Shown here in pieces: positions 30,984 through 39,960 of a stretch of 41,106 nucleotides of DNA. Source of the DNA: RGIG5675 sp050943435 (GTDB lineage Bacteria > Bacillota > Clostridia > Oscillospirales > Ruminococcaceae); the NCBI GenBank assembly GCA_050943435.1, contig JBMNPE010000002.1, forward strand, positions 1-41,106, written 5' to 3'. The notes beneath the pieces were generated by a model. It ran no database searches and was not told the DNA's origin. It was given only the letters and a program-made list of their open reading frames with translations. Each line of letters begins with the position of its first letter. Position 1 is the first letter of the stretch. The translations under genes and the position numbers were made by a program.

Positions 30984-32837
30984 CTAGGCGTCGTAACTTA
31001 TGCTGTTTTTCCCGAAATTCCTGTTGTAGAAGGGATCCCCAGGGTCCACCTCGAAGTATTCGGGCCACTTATCCCTGAACATCTGCTTTTCCCGCTCCAT
31101 CCTCTTCTTCTTTTCGCCTTTGGAGTCGTATCCCCTGGACTTTGACTCATAGTGGTATATCTCGCACTCGGGGTTGAATATTATAGAATACCCGGCTTTC
31201 CTGAATTTGAGGCAGAGGTCGACGTCGTTGAAGGAAACAGCGAGATTTTCGTCGAATCCCCCGGCTTTACGGAAGGCCTCAGCGTCGGCCATCAGGCACG
31301 CTCCTGTGAGAGCCGACATGTCGCACGCGACTGCCAGCCTGCTCATATACCCCTCGTTGTCGCGCGGGTACAGCGGGCAGATGTTGGCAGCAGAGCCGCA
31401 GACACCCACTGCTATCCCGCCGCTCATGACGGTGTCGTCGGGATAGAGGAGCTTCGGGCCGCAGGCCGCAACGTCAGGCCTCGAAACGAACATGGCCATC
31501 TCCTGTATCCAGTCCGGGGTTATGACCTCTGTGTCGTTGTTCATGAACAGCAGGATCGGGCTGTCAGTCCTGGATACGGCAAAATTGTTTATCGCGGAGA
31601 AATTGAACTCCCCCTCGTATTTCTCAACCCTTATGTTCTCATACCTCTCATCGAGCTTTTCGTAATAGCGGAAGGTGTCCGCCTCCCTGCTGTTGTTTTC
31701 GACGAGCATTATCTCGTAATTCTTATAGGTCGTTTTGTTTTCTATAGATTCAACGCACCTCGAGAGCAGGTCCACGTGATCGCACGTGGGGATGATGATA
31801 GTCACCTTCTGCGTTTCGTCAAAGTGGTACTTGACCCTCATCATAGGGACTGCGCGGCTGTACTCCACGTCCGCCGGGACGCCTGTCCTCCTGAGGTGTT
31901 CTTCAACGGCCCTCTTTGCGGCAACGTACGCATAAGGCTTCGAGTCTATGCTGTCCGCCACTGAACCGGCGTGTATCCTCCACCAGTAGAGCGGCTTTGC
32001 TATATGTGATATCTTCTTTGTGTTTTCGGAGAGCCTCAGGGTCATGTCGTAGTCCTGGCTCCCGTCGAACCTGCTGTCGTAGAGGCCCGTCTTCTCGAGC
32101 AGAGTCCTCCTTATTACCGAGAGGTGGCAGATGTAGTTGCAGGCGTTGAGGTAGTACGGGGAGAAATCGGGCTTGAGGTGCATGGATTCGCTGTCGCTCG
32201 GCTTGTTTAAAAACAGTGCTTCGTCCGTATACAGAAACTCGGCACCGGACCTGTTGATTTCCTTTGCCGCCTCGAACAGAGCCCCCTCCGCTATTATGTC
32301 GTCGTGGTCCGCGAGAGCTATGTAGTCGCCGGTGGATATCTCTATCGCCCTGTTCGTGTTTTCCGATATTCCTCCGTTCTTATCCAGCTTTCTGTACTTT
32401 ATCCTCCCGCCGGAGGCCTCGATATACCCTTTTACAGTTCCCGCAAGGTCATAGCCGGGGCTGGTGCTCCCGTCCGCAAGGCAGAGCTCCCAGTTTTTAT
32501 AGGACTGGGCCATTACAGACTCTATCAGCTCACGAAGGTACTTCTCGGGGGTGTTGTAGAGAGGAACCGCGATGCTTATCAGGGGCATGTACGGGAATTT
32601 GGTTCCCTCCTGCAGAGCGCGCTCCTTCTTTGTGAGCCTGAAGCTCCTGCGGATCTTCCTCATTCTCAGGTTTCTCGAAATGACGTACTTCGCCGCAAAG
32701 GCAGTCTTTCCGATGCCCTCGTTCTTGAGCATCCTGACAGTCTTGTACGCGAGCCTCGTAACCTGGGTATGGTCAGCCCATTCGGGCACTCCCGGGTGTC
32801 TCGTGCTCTCAGTGCTGCTTTTTCCGCCTTCGCTCAT
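30984..32837 (-). CDS. Two-domain family 2 glycosyltransferase (rhamnosyltransferase-like)
   Basis: 617 residues with two tandem GT-A domains. Domain 1 (from about 83) begins PLISIAVPLYNTPEKYLREL and holds GDYIALADHDD (DxD-like) and GSQDYDMTLRLSE. Domain 2 (from about 370) begins VTIIIPTCDHVDLLSRCVESI and holds ILLFMNNDTEVI and NDVDLCLKFRKAGY with the closing HYESKSRG. This layout is common in rhamnan and O-antigen assembly enzymes; with RfbC downstream, a rhamnosyl donor is plausible but not shown. No membrane segment. The start overlaps the rsgA stop (ATGA), so translation is coupled to a housekeeping GTPase. In many Firmicutes rpe and thiN occupy this position. Confidence 0.92.
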   Translation of the reverse strand: MSEGGKSSTESTRHPGVPEWADHTQVTRLAYKTVRMLKNEGIGKTAFAAKYVISRNLRMRKIRRSFRLTKKERALQEGTKFPYMPLISIAVPLYNTPEKYLRELIESVMAQSYKNWELCLADGSTSPGYDLAGTVKGYIEASGGRIKYRKLDKNGGISENTNRAIEISTGDYIALADHDDIIAEGALFEAAKEINRSGAEFLYTDEALFLNKPSDSESMHLKPDFSPYYLNACNYICHLSVIRRTLLEKTGLYDSRFDGSQDYDMTLRLSENTKKISHIAKPLYWWRIHAGSVADSIDSKPYAYVAAKRAVEEHLRRTGVPADVEYSRAVPMMRVKYHFDETQKVTIIIPTCDHVDLLSRCVESIENKTTYKNYEIMLVENNSREADTFRYYEKLDERYENIRVEKYEGEFNFSAINNFAVSRTDSPILLFMNNDTEVITPDWIQEMAMFVSRPDVAACGPKLLYPDDTVMSGGIAVGVCGSAANICPLYPRDNEGYMSRLAVACDMSALTGACLMADAEAFRKAGGFDENLAVSFNDVDLCLKFRKAGYSIIFNPECEIYHYESKSRGYDSKGEKKKRMEREKQMFRDKWPEYFEVDPGDPFYNRNFGKNSISYDA

Positions 32838-33682
32838 CTGTGCAGTTCCTCTTTCTCGCTCTTTTCGAGCTGCCCGAGCAGCCCGAGGTAGCTTTCGTAT
32901 CTAGTCTTCCCGATTATTCCGTCTTCAACGGCCTTCATGACGGCACAGCCTTCCTCCCCGGCGTGTCTGCAGTCAGAAAACCTGCAGCTGCCGAGGAAGG
33001 GCCTGAATTCCCTGTAAAGCCCTGCGACTTCGCGGCTCGTGACCGCACTCGAAAAATCAAGGGCGGAGAATCCCGGTGTATCCGCGGCAAGCCCGCCGCC
33101 TATCTCATAGAGCTCGACTGCCCTCGTGGTGTGCCTCCCGCGGCCGAGCTTCCTGCTGGTTTCCCCGGTCGCAAGGTTGAGTTCGGGTTCTATGGTGTTG
33201 AGAAGCGTGGATTTGCCGGCCCCGGTGTTGCCAACGAACACCGCGACCCTGCCCTGTATGAGCTCCCGCAGCCTCTTTCCCGCGCCTGGATCGCCGGTGA
33301 CTATTACCTCATATCCGGCTTTGCGGTACACATAGGGAAAATCTCCCATGTCGGCGATGTCGGTCTTTGTGTAGGCTATGACGGCGTCAACCCCGGCTTT
33401 TTCCGCTATGCACAGGAGCTTGTCGGTCATCATGTAGTCTGCGTCCGGCACCACTGTCGACACCACGACAACCATCAGGTCGACATTCGCCACAGGGGGA
33501 CGCATGAAGGAATTCTTCCTCGGCTCAATGTCCGTGATTGTCCAGGTCCCGCCCTCGTTTTCCAGCACGGCTATGTCGCCCGGGAGCGGGGTGATTCCCC
33601 TCTTGCGGAAGATCCCCCTCGGCTTGCACTCTATCAAATCATCGGCGGCCTTTACGTAATAAAAGCCGCCGATTCTCTTCAT
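32834..33682 (-). CDS. rsgA: Ribosome small-subunit-dependent GTPase RsgA
   Basis: Circularly permuted GTPase acting late in 30S assembly, releasing RbfA. 282 residues from ATG 33682 (MKRIGGFYYV), which has AAGG seven bases upstream; an alternative ATG at 33733 adds 17 residues but has no ribosome site. OB-fold (GGFYYVKAADDLIECKPRGIFRK), then permuted motifs in order: G4 TKTD, G1 GNTGAGKS, the GETSRKLGRGRHTT switch, G3 DTPG. The C-terminal zinc site is CRFSDCRHAGEEGC. It follows prkC, as in the conserved stp-prkC-rsgA order, and overlaps the glycosyltransferase start. Confidence 0.95.
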   Translation of the reverse strand: MKRIGGFYYVKAADDLIECKPRGIFRKRGITPLPGDIAVLENEGGTWTITDIEPRKNSFMRPPVANVDLMVVVVSTVVPDADYMMTDKLLCIAEKAGVDAVIAYTKTDIADMGDFPYVYRKAGYEVIVTGDPGAGKRLRELIQGRVAVFVGNTGAGKSTLLNTIEPELNLATGETSRKLGRGRHTTRAVELYEIGGGLAADTPGFSALDFSSAVTSREVAGLYREFRPFLGSCRFSDCRHAGEEGCAVMKAVEDGIIGKTRYESYLGLLGQLEKSEKEELHR

Positions 33683-33743
33683 GATGACGCCTTTTTTGCG
33701 GGCATCCGTACTGCTGTTTTCAGAAGAACCCATCTATCTGCCG

Positions 33744-35960
33744 TCAGGGTGTCGATTCGGAGCTTGACTCCGTCGAAGAGGAAGATGTGGATTCAGAGCT
33801 GGAGCTTGAGCTAGTGGACTCGGAACTCGATTCAGATGTCGATTCGGAAGACGAAACCGGCTCGATCCACACGACCAGGGAATCTGTCGATGCCGCAGCC
33901 TCGTAGGTTCCCGCCTCGAAGTCAATCGTCACTGAGTAGATCTCGATGCCGTTCGACATGATGCTGAACGTAGCCTTACCGGCGCCCGTAGCTGTGAACT
34001 GGACGGTGTCGAGGCTCGCTGCAGCTGTCACCGCAGGTGTGCATGTGAAGTCTACTGCCTGTTCGTCGGTTGTGGAGGAATCAGAAGATTCACCGGTCTG
34101 CTGCGACACCGAGACATATCCCTCAGGCATCTCGATGTTGGTTGCCTCTCCGACCGTGATGTTCTGGACGAGCTGTCCGGCCGTTGCGAACGGCATCTGC
34201 AGGCCGAATGTGACAGTCTTGATCTGGACTCCGCTGCTTATCGTTATGGATATAGATGTTCCCGGGGTCACTTCCGTGTTGGCGGCGATGCTCTGCGTGA
34301 GCACCGTGCCGGCAGCCTGGTCGCTGTTGACGGCTGTGACGCTCCCTATTACAAGGCCGGTGCTGTTGAGAAGTGCCTTGGCCTCGGAATAGGACTTTCC
34401 AATGAGTTCCGGAACCGGAACGCTCGTAGTAGCCGATATCGTGTTGATCGTTACTGTGACGGATGTGCCCGTGCTCACCGTGCTGCCGGCGGCAGGGTCC
34501 GTTGAAACTACGACGTTGTTGGAGTATTCCGAGTTTTCCGTGGTCTTTAGCATGACTGTGAGGCCGAGGTCCTGCAGGGTCTGCACTGCCTCGCTGTTCG
34601 ACATGCCGACAATGTCGGAAGGAATTGTGACCATCTCGGTTCCCTTGCTCACGAACAGAGTGACCTCCGAGTTGTCCTTGACTGTCTTGTTGGGGGCAGG
34701 GCTCTGCGAGTAGACTACGCCGCTTTCGTACTGCGCGTTGTAGCCCTCTTCTATCTGGAAAGTGAACTTGTAATCCTTGTTCGACTGGATTGATTCGAGG
34801 GTCTGGCCCACAAAATTCGGGAGGATCGTGTCCTCCGGATTTGAAAACAGGCTCGAGCTGCCCTGGTTGAGGATCATGTAGATGAGTATCAGAGAAGCTA
34901 TAACGAAGATGAGAGTCACCAGCAGCATCACCGGAACGGAGAGCCGGAAGCCCTTCTTCTCGGATTTCTGCTTTGTTTCCTTGCTGGGGGTCTTTTCCTT
35001 GTCTTTCATAGAATCAACTCCTGATTCACTCCCCGCCGGGTTATCGTCCTCAGTGCCGTTATTCCCGGGTTTATCGAAATAGCGGTCCGGATCCCCGCTC
35101 GTCATGTACTTGTATTCGAACTTTATGTCGGGGTCCTTCTTGAACTCCTCGAAGTCCCTCAGCATCTGGTCCGCGGACTGGTATCTGTCCTCCGGGTTCT
35201 TGGACATCGCCTTGAGGGTTATCTCCTCGAGTCCCTCCGGGATGCTGGGGTCTATTTCCCTCAGGGGCTTCGGATCGTCGGAAATCTGCTTTATTGCCAC
35301 GGACACAGCGCTGTCCGAATCGAACGGAAGCTGTCCCGTGAGCATCTCGTACATCATGACGCCGGTGCTGTAGATGTCGGACGTGACGCCTGTCTCATCG
35401 CCCCTGGCCTGTTCTGGGCTAATGTAGTGCACAGAGCCGATGGCCTTGTCGGTTATCGTCCTGGAGCCGTCGTGGGCGAACCTCGCGATCCCGAAGTCCA
35501 TGACCTTGATGGTGCCGTCGTCAAGGAGCATTATGTTCTGCGGCTTTATGTCGCGGTGGATGATCCCGCGGTCGTGGGCATGCTGCAGGGCCTTGAGTAT
35601 CTGCGTCGTGAACAGCACCGTGTCCTTCCAGGAGAGCTTGCCCTTGGTGTCCATGTACTCGCGCAGCGTTATGCCGTCCACGTATTCCATGGCTATGTAC
35701 TGCACGCTGTCGGAGAAATTGACGTCGTAGACCTTGACGATGTTCTTCTGGTTGAGCATCCCGATGGCCTTGGACTCGTTCTTGAATCTCCTGACGAGGT
35801 CCTCGTTAGTTAGGTATTCGTCCTTCAGTATCTTTACGGCAACGGTCTTTCCGTCCCTGAGATCTACGGCCTTGTAGACGTAGGCCATTCCGCCGGTACC
35901 TATTAATTCATGTATCTCGTATCTTCCGTCGAGCTTTTTTCCGATATATTTGTCCTGCAT
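33744..35960 (-). CDS. prkC: PASTA-domain Ser/Thr protein kinase (PrkC/Stk1 type) with Ser-rich tail
   Basis: Membrane sensor kinase that binds muropeptides or lipid II through external PASTA repeats and phosphorylates division, wall and translation targets. 738 residues from ATG 35960, with GGAGG five bases upstream. Kinase domain about 14-270 (Lys43 in AVKIL, HRDIKPQN 135-142, DFG 155-157, activation loop TDKAIGSVHYISPEQA), a charged juxtamembrane linker, one membrane helix (about 341-363), three PASTA repeats (about 378-578), then an extra beta-rich region of about 120 residues and a final ~35-residue tail almost entirely Ser/Glu/Thr. The tail and extra domain are not part of the minimal PrkC. 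Stp lies immediately upstream, rsgA downstream. Confidence 0.95.
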   Translation of the reverse strand: MQDKYIGKKLDGRYEIHELIGTGGMAYVYKAVDLRDGKTVAVKILKDEYLTNEDLVRRFKNESKAIGMLNQKNIVKVYDVNFSDSVQYIAMEYVDGITLREYMDTKGKLSWKDTVLFTTQILKALQHAHDRGIIHRDIKPQNIMLLDDGTIKVMDFGIARFAHDGSRTITDKAIGSVHYISPEQARGDETGVTSDIYSTGVMMYEMLTGQLPFDSDSAVSVAIKQISDDPKPLREIDPSIPEGLEEITLKAMSKNPEDRYQSADQMLRDFEEFKKDPDIKFEYKYMTSGDPDRYFDKPGNNGTEDDNPAGSESGVDSMKDKEKTPSKETKQKSEKKGFRLSVPVMLLVTLIFVIASLILIYMILNQGSSSLFSNPEDTILPNFVGQTLESIQSNKDYKFTFQIEEGYNAQYESGVVYSQSPAPNKTVKDNSEVTLFVSKGTEMVTIPSDIVGMSNSEAVQTLQDLGLTVMLKTTENSEYSNNVVVSTDPAAGSTVSTGTSVTVTINTISATTSVPVPELIGKSYSEAKALLNSTGLVIGSVTAVNSDQAAGTVLTQSIAANTEVTPGTSISITISSGVQIKTVTFGLQMPFATAGQLVQNITVGEATNIEMPEGYVSVSQQTGESSDSSTTDEQAVDFTCTPAVTAAASLDTVQFTATGAGKATFSIMSNGIEIYSVTIDFEAGTYEAAASTDSLVVWIEPVSSSESTSESSSESTSSSSSSESTSSSSTESSSESTP

Positions 35961-35981
35961 CCGTTCCTCCAAGCTGTGCCG

Positions 35982-36704
35982 TCAGACTCCCAGCAGCAGT
36001 GCCGTCTGATCGTCCTGCGCTCCGTGTTCAGCGCCGATTCTCACCATTTCGTCCGCAGCTCTGTAGAAGTCGGAAGCTTCCAGGATGGAAACCATCTCGT
36101 CTTCAGAAACGCTGTTGGAAAGGCCGTCCGTGCACAACAGGACCGTGTCCCCGTCTTCGAGGTCAGTCTCATGATAATCTATTCTCGGGCGCCGTTCAAC
36201 TCCTATGGCGCTGGTGATGATATTCCTGTTGGGGTGCTTGGTGGCCTGCTCCTCGGTTATCCTCCCCTTGTCCAGGAGCTCCTGGACTATCGAGTGGTCC
36301 GTGGTAATCCTCTCGGCCTTCCCCGACCTGATGAGATATATCCTGCTGTCGCCCGAGTGAACGGCGTACAGCTTTTTCCCCGTGACTACAACATAGATGG
36401 CGGTGGTGCCCATGGTGACTTTCCCCGTGTCCCTTGTGCTGAGCCTGTACAGCTCGGCGTTGCAGTCGTACATGGCAGCCGTCATCCATTCCCTCATGTT
36501 CCCGACCTTTCCCATGTCGGTCTTCATCGAGAGCATCGACAGATAGTTGACCACAAAGCTGCTCGCAACAAGCCCTCCGCTCATTCCGCCCATGCCGTCG
36601 CACAGCACTGCGAAATGGGAGCCGTCGGTCAGCCTCCCGCACTCGTAAGAGTCCTCATTGATCCTATGGTTGCACCCGCACAGGGTGCCTGCAGTCACTT
36701 TCAC
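35982..36704 (-). CDS. stp: PP2C-family protein phosphatase (Stp/PrpC)
   Basis: Metal-dependent Ser/Thr phosphatase that reverses PrkC phosphorylation. 240 residues. PP2C motifs: NRINEDS-like start (HRINEDSY), LCDGMGGMSGG (metal Asp), MGTTAIYVVV, HSGDSRIYL, TDHSIVQELL, LLCTDGLSN, and GAQDDQTALLLG. Starts with GTG at 36704 overlapping the rlmN stop (GTGA), with AGAGG upstream. 21 bases separate it from prkC. Gene order rlmN-stp-prkC-rsgA is the standard Firmicutes arrangement. Confidence 0.96.
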   Translation of the reverse strand: MKVTAGTLCGCNHRINEDSYECGRLTDGSHFAVLCDGMGGMSGGLVASSFVVNYLSMLSMKTDMGKVGNMREWMTAAMYDCNAELYRLSTRDTGKVTMGTTAIYVVVTGKKLYAVHSGDSRIYLIRSGKAERITTDHSIVQELLDKGRITEEQATKHPNRNIITSAIGVERRPRIDYHETDLEDGDTVLLCTDGLSNSVSEDEMVSILEASDFYRAADEMVRIGAEHGAQDDQTALLLGV

Positions 36705-37735
36705 TTGAGTTCCTCTTTATAGGAAAGATTTCTGGATCTCAGCTGTCCGCATGCAGCGTCTATATCCGCTCCAAGCGTCCTCCTCACGGTGGTGTTGATC
36801 CCCAGTGCCGAAGTCATGTCCATGAATGCGTAGGCATCCGCCCTCGTGGCCTTCATCGTCCTGTCCCCCGCGCTGTTCACTGGTATTAGGTTGAGGTGTG
36901 CGAGCGAGCCGCCCAGCAGCCCTGCGAGGTTCCGGGCGTCCTCCGGGGTGTCGTTCCACCCGTGGATTACGGCGTATTCGTAGCTCACGCGCCTTCCGGT
37001 CTTCTCCGCATAGTATCTGGCTGCTTCCACAGCCTCCATTAGCGGGTACTTCCTGTCTATCGGCATGATCTCGCGCCTCTTCTCGTCCGTAGCGGCGTGG
37101 AGCGACAGCGACAGGGTCACGGGAAGCATCTCATCTGCAAGCTCTTTGATCCTCGGGACTATGCCGCAGGTGGATATCGACACGGAACGCCCCGAGATAC
37201 CGTATCCGCGCTTGTCAATCAGGGTCTTCATGAACCTCAGCGACGCGTCGTAGTTGTCGAGGGGCTCGCCGATGCCCATCATGACTACGCTGGTTATCCT
37301 GCTGCCGAGAATCCTGTCGGTCTCGTAGACCTGGGACAGGATTTCCCCGGCCGTGAGCTTCCTCACGATGCCGCCCTTTGTGGAGAGGCAGAACCTGCAT
37401 CCCATCGCGCATCCAACTTCCGTGGACACGCAGAGTGAAATTCCCCTCTCGTAGAACATCGCGACGGTCTCTATGCAGTTCCCATCGCCCAGACCGTAGA
37501 GGAACTTGATAGTCCCGTCCTTCGATACCTGTCTGGTGATCTCCTTTACACCTGCCAATGAATGCTGTTCCGAGAGCTTCCTGCGCAGACTGAGAGGCAG
37601 GTTGGTCATCTCGTCTATAGAGCGCACTCTCTTTTCGTGGAGCCATGAGAAGATCTGGCCCGCACGGAACTTCGGTTCGCCGAGTTCCGAAACAAGCTCC
37701 TCCAGTTCATTCAGGCTGAGCGAAAGCAGGTCCAT
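36701..37735 (-). CDS. rlmN: 23S rRNA (adenine-2503-C2)-methyltransferase RlmN
   Basis: Radical SAM methylase of 23S rRNA A2503 and of some tRNAs. 344 residues. The [4Fe-4S]-binding motif CAMGCRFC provides Cys109, Cys113 and Cys116; the methyl-carrying catalytic Cys is Cys329 in DIDAACGQLR. Other family marks: GLGDGNCIETVAM, MMGIGEPLDNYD, SISTCGIVPRI, LSLSLHAATDEKRR, HLNLIPVN. It begins 15 bases after rsmB and overlaps stp at its end. Confidence 0.97.
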   Translation of the reverse strand: MDLLSLSLNELEELVSELGEPKFRAGQIFSWLHEKRVRSIDEMTNLPLSLRRKLSEQHSLAGVKEITRQVSKDGTIKFLYGLGDGNCIETVAMFYERGISLCVSTEVGCAMGCRFCLSTKGGIVRKLTAGEILSQVYETDRILGSRITSVVMMGIGEPLDNYDASLRFMKTLIDKRGYGISGRSVSISTCGIVPRIKELADEMLPVTLSLSLHAATDEKRREIMPIDRKYPLMEAVEAARYYAEKTGRRVSYEYAVIHGWNDTPEDARNLAGLLGGSLAHLNLIPVNSAGDRTMKATRADAYAFMDMTSALGINTTVRRTLGADIDAACGQLRSRNLSYKEELK

Positions 37736-37750
37736 AATTCAGGTATTTTA

Positions 37751-39049
37751 TCATATAATGCCCAATCTTGCCACATAGAAGCCCTCGGGCCCGCCGCGGC
37801 CCGGAAGAAACGCCCTTCCGGGGCCCTGCGGCTCGCTTCCGGGCCAGTCCGGGAGCTCATCCGCGGAGAATTCAGGATGCCTAGAAAGAAAGGCCTCCAC
37901 CACCCCTGAATTCTCCTTTTTCAAGACCGTGCACGTCGAATAGACTAGCTTTCCACCGCGGTCCAGATGCCGGGCTCCGTTTTCCAGTATTGCAAGCTGC
38001 CTGTCAGGTAGGCTTTCTGCTTCCGAGGGATCCCTGAGCCTCAGCTCGGGCTTTGAGCAGATTTCCCCGTATCCCGAGCATGGCACGTCGCAGAGCACTC
38101 TCTGGAACTTCATCCCGGCGAAATCCTTTTCCGAATCGAAGAGCCTCGCACGTATGCAGCTCATTCCCTCTTCGTCGGCGGCCTTCTTTACAAGCTCCAG
38201 CCTGCCGGGGTCATTGTCGCATGCGAGCACCAGCCCCTGCCCGCCAATCGCCTCTGCTGCGGCGAGGGACTTTCCGCCCGGGGCGGAGCACATGTCCAGA
38301 ACTGTCATGCCCTTATTAAGCTCCAGGGCCCTGACTGCGCACTGCGCCGGATACGACTGCACTGCCCAGGTTCCCGCCGGCAGGCATCCGGCATCCCTGA
38401 TGCTCCCCGGCAGCCGCAGGCACGCGGAAGACGGGAGCCATTCAGCCCTGATTCCGTTCTCATCCAGGATCTGGAAGGCGTCGCGGGGAGAGATCTTCAT
38501 CGTGTTTATCCTGATATCAGCAGGCTTTCTGCCGCCCATTCCGGCCATTATCTCCTCTGCTCGCGGCCCGTAGTCCCGCTCAAGTGCCTCCGCCAGGCCC
38601 GGGATGATCGAGTATTTTACCGAGAGCATCAGATTCCTGGGCTCTTCCGGGATTTCCGTGCCGGTTTCGGAAACCCGCCTCAGGACGGCGTTCACAAGTC
38701 CCGAAGCATATCCCTTCCCGAGCTTTTTCACAAGCTTTACGCTCTCGTCCACTGCTGCCCTCGCAGGCACGGAATCCATGTACAGGCACTGATACGCCCC
38801 GAGCTCAAGGGACACCCTCACCTCAGGGTCGAGCTTCCCGATGCCCTTCTTAAGCCATTTCGACAGGAAGTAGTCCAGGGAGACCAGTTTTTCCAGTGTT
38901 CCATAAAAAAGCGCCGTCAGGAAATCAGCATCCCTTCTCGGGAAGCTCTCCCTGGACAGCGCTGAATCGAGGACGAGGTTGGAATACCCGCCTCCCTCGA
39001 CCCTCATGAGGCATTTTGCCGCCGTATATCTGGGGTCCGGGCTGCTCAT
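37751..39049 (-). CDS. rsmB: 16S rRNA (cytosine-967-C5)-methyltransferase RsmB
   Basis: SAM-dependent methylase of 16S rRNA C967. 432 residues from ATG 39049, which overlaps the fmt stop (ATGA); upstream in-frame ATGs lie inside fmt and were rejected. NusB-like RNA-binding N-terminal domain (about 1-150), then the Rossmann methylase with the SAM loop VLDMCSAPGGKS (APGGKS 256-261), DVPCSGYG with Cys325-region motif PCSGYG (323-328), and the nucleophile Cys373 in YSTCT. Belongs to the def-fmt-rsmB-rlmN block. Confidence 0.95.
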   Translation of the reverse strand: MSSPDPRYTAAKCLMRVEGGGYSNLVLDSALSRESFPRRDADFLTALFYGTLEKLVSLDYFLSKWLKKGIGKLDPEVRVSLELGAYQCLYMDSVPARAAVDESVKLVKKLGKGYASGLVNAVLRRVSETGTEIPEEPRNLMLSVKYSIIPGLAEALERDYGPRAEEIMAGMGGRKPADIRINTMKISPRDAFQILDENGIRAEWLPSSACLRLPGSIRDAGCLPAGTWAVQSYPAQCAVRALELNKGMTVLDMCSAPGGKSLAAAEAIGGQGLVLACDNDPGRLELVKKAADEEGMSCIRARLFDSEKDFAGMKFQRVLCDVPCSGYGEICSKPELRLRDPSEAESLPDRQLAILENGARHLDRGGKLVYSTCTVLKKENSGVVEAFLSRHPEFSADELPDWPGSEPQGPGRAFLPGRGGPEGFYVARLGII

Positions 39050-39960
39050 TCTATGACCATTCCCTTTTTGAGCCTGTGTCCCGAGGCCCATGCGGTGCCC
39101 GTCATCTCACTCTTCCCCTCCGGCTTTACGGACAGGAGCACTACAGCTCCTTCCCCGCACGCCACGGTGAGAGGGTCAAGACCCAGAACTTCCCCCGGTC
39201 TGCCTGACTGCTCCGACAGTCCGGCCCTCAGCACAAGCAGCTTCTTTGAGAAGGCCGTGGTCCTGGCAACAGGGTTCATGCACATTCCCCTCACCTTCCC
39301 GAATATCTCCCAGGCAGGATCCCTAAACGAGAACACGGACTGCTCAGTCGTGAGGGGAGGCGCGAATGTGGCCTTCCCCGGGTCCTGGGGTCTCGCCGAC
39401 GCGAGGCTTCCCTCTATATCCGAAAGGACCTCGGAGAACATCTCTGCGGACATCTTTCCGAGCTTATCAAACATGGAATAGGCGTCGTCCTCCGGGAGTA
39501 TCTCCGTCTCCCTCTGCAGGATGATGTCCCCTGCATCCATGTCGCTCCCGATCTTCATGATCGTGACGCCCGTGGTGCTGTCGCCGTTTATGAGGGCGTA
39601 CTGTATCGGGGCGGCTCCCCTGTACTTCGGGAGAAGGGACCCGTGTGCGTTGATAAAGCCGTATTTCGGCACCGCGAGAACGTCGTCCGGAAGAAGCCTT
39701 CCGTAGGCTATCACGGCGCATACGTCAGGGTTTATCTCCTCCAGGATCCCGCGGACGGTCCCGTCCCTCATCTTTCTCGGCTGGTACACGGGTATGCCGA
39801 GCTCCGCGGCCGCTTTCTTGACAGGAGGGGCCGTCAGCACGTGCTTTCTGCCCACCGGTTTGTCAGGCTGGCAGAATACTGCAGCCACCTCGTGCTCTTT
39901 TGAGAGCCTTATAAGAGAAGGGACGGCGATTTCCGGCGTCCCCATGAATACTATCTTCAC
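39046..39960 (-). CDS. fmt: Methionyl-tRNA formyltransferase
   Basis: Formylates initiator Met-tRNA with 10-formyl-THF. 304 residues from GTG 39960, which overlaps the def stop (GTGA) and gives the usual beginning MKIVFMGTPE; a GTG five codons upstream is less likely. Formyl-transfer site: Asn104 and His106 in INAHGSLLPKYRGAAP and Asp142 in MDAGD. The C-terminal OB-like tRNA-binding domain follows at about 205-304. Its functional partner deformylase is directly upstream, and rsmB overlaps its end. Confidence 0.96.
   Translation of the reverse strand: MKIVFMGTPEIAVPSLIRLSKEHEVAAVFCQPDKPVGRKHVLTAPPVKKAAAELGIPVYQPRKMRDGTVRGILEEINPDVCAVIAYGRLLPDDVLAVPKYGFINAHGSLLPKYRGAAPIQYALINGDSTTGVTIMKIGSDMDAGDIILQRETEILPEDDAYSMFDKLGKMSAEMFSEVLSDIEGSLASARPQDPGKATFAPPLTTEQSVFSFRDPAWEIFGKVRGMCMNPVARTTAFSKKLLVLRAGLSEQSGRPGEVLGLDPLTVACGEGAVVLLSVKPEGKSEMTGTAWASGHRLKKGMVIE

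Noticed and set aside
39050..39091. Upstream starts for rsmB inside fmt
   Set aside because: ATG 39049 in the ATGA overlap gives the family-typical beginning and leaves no long overlap.
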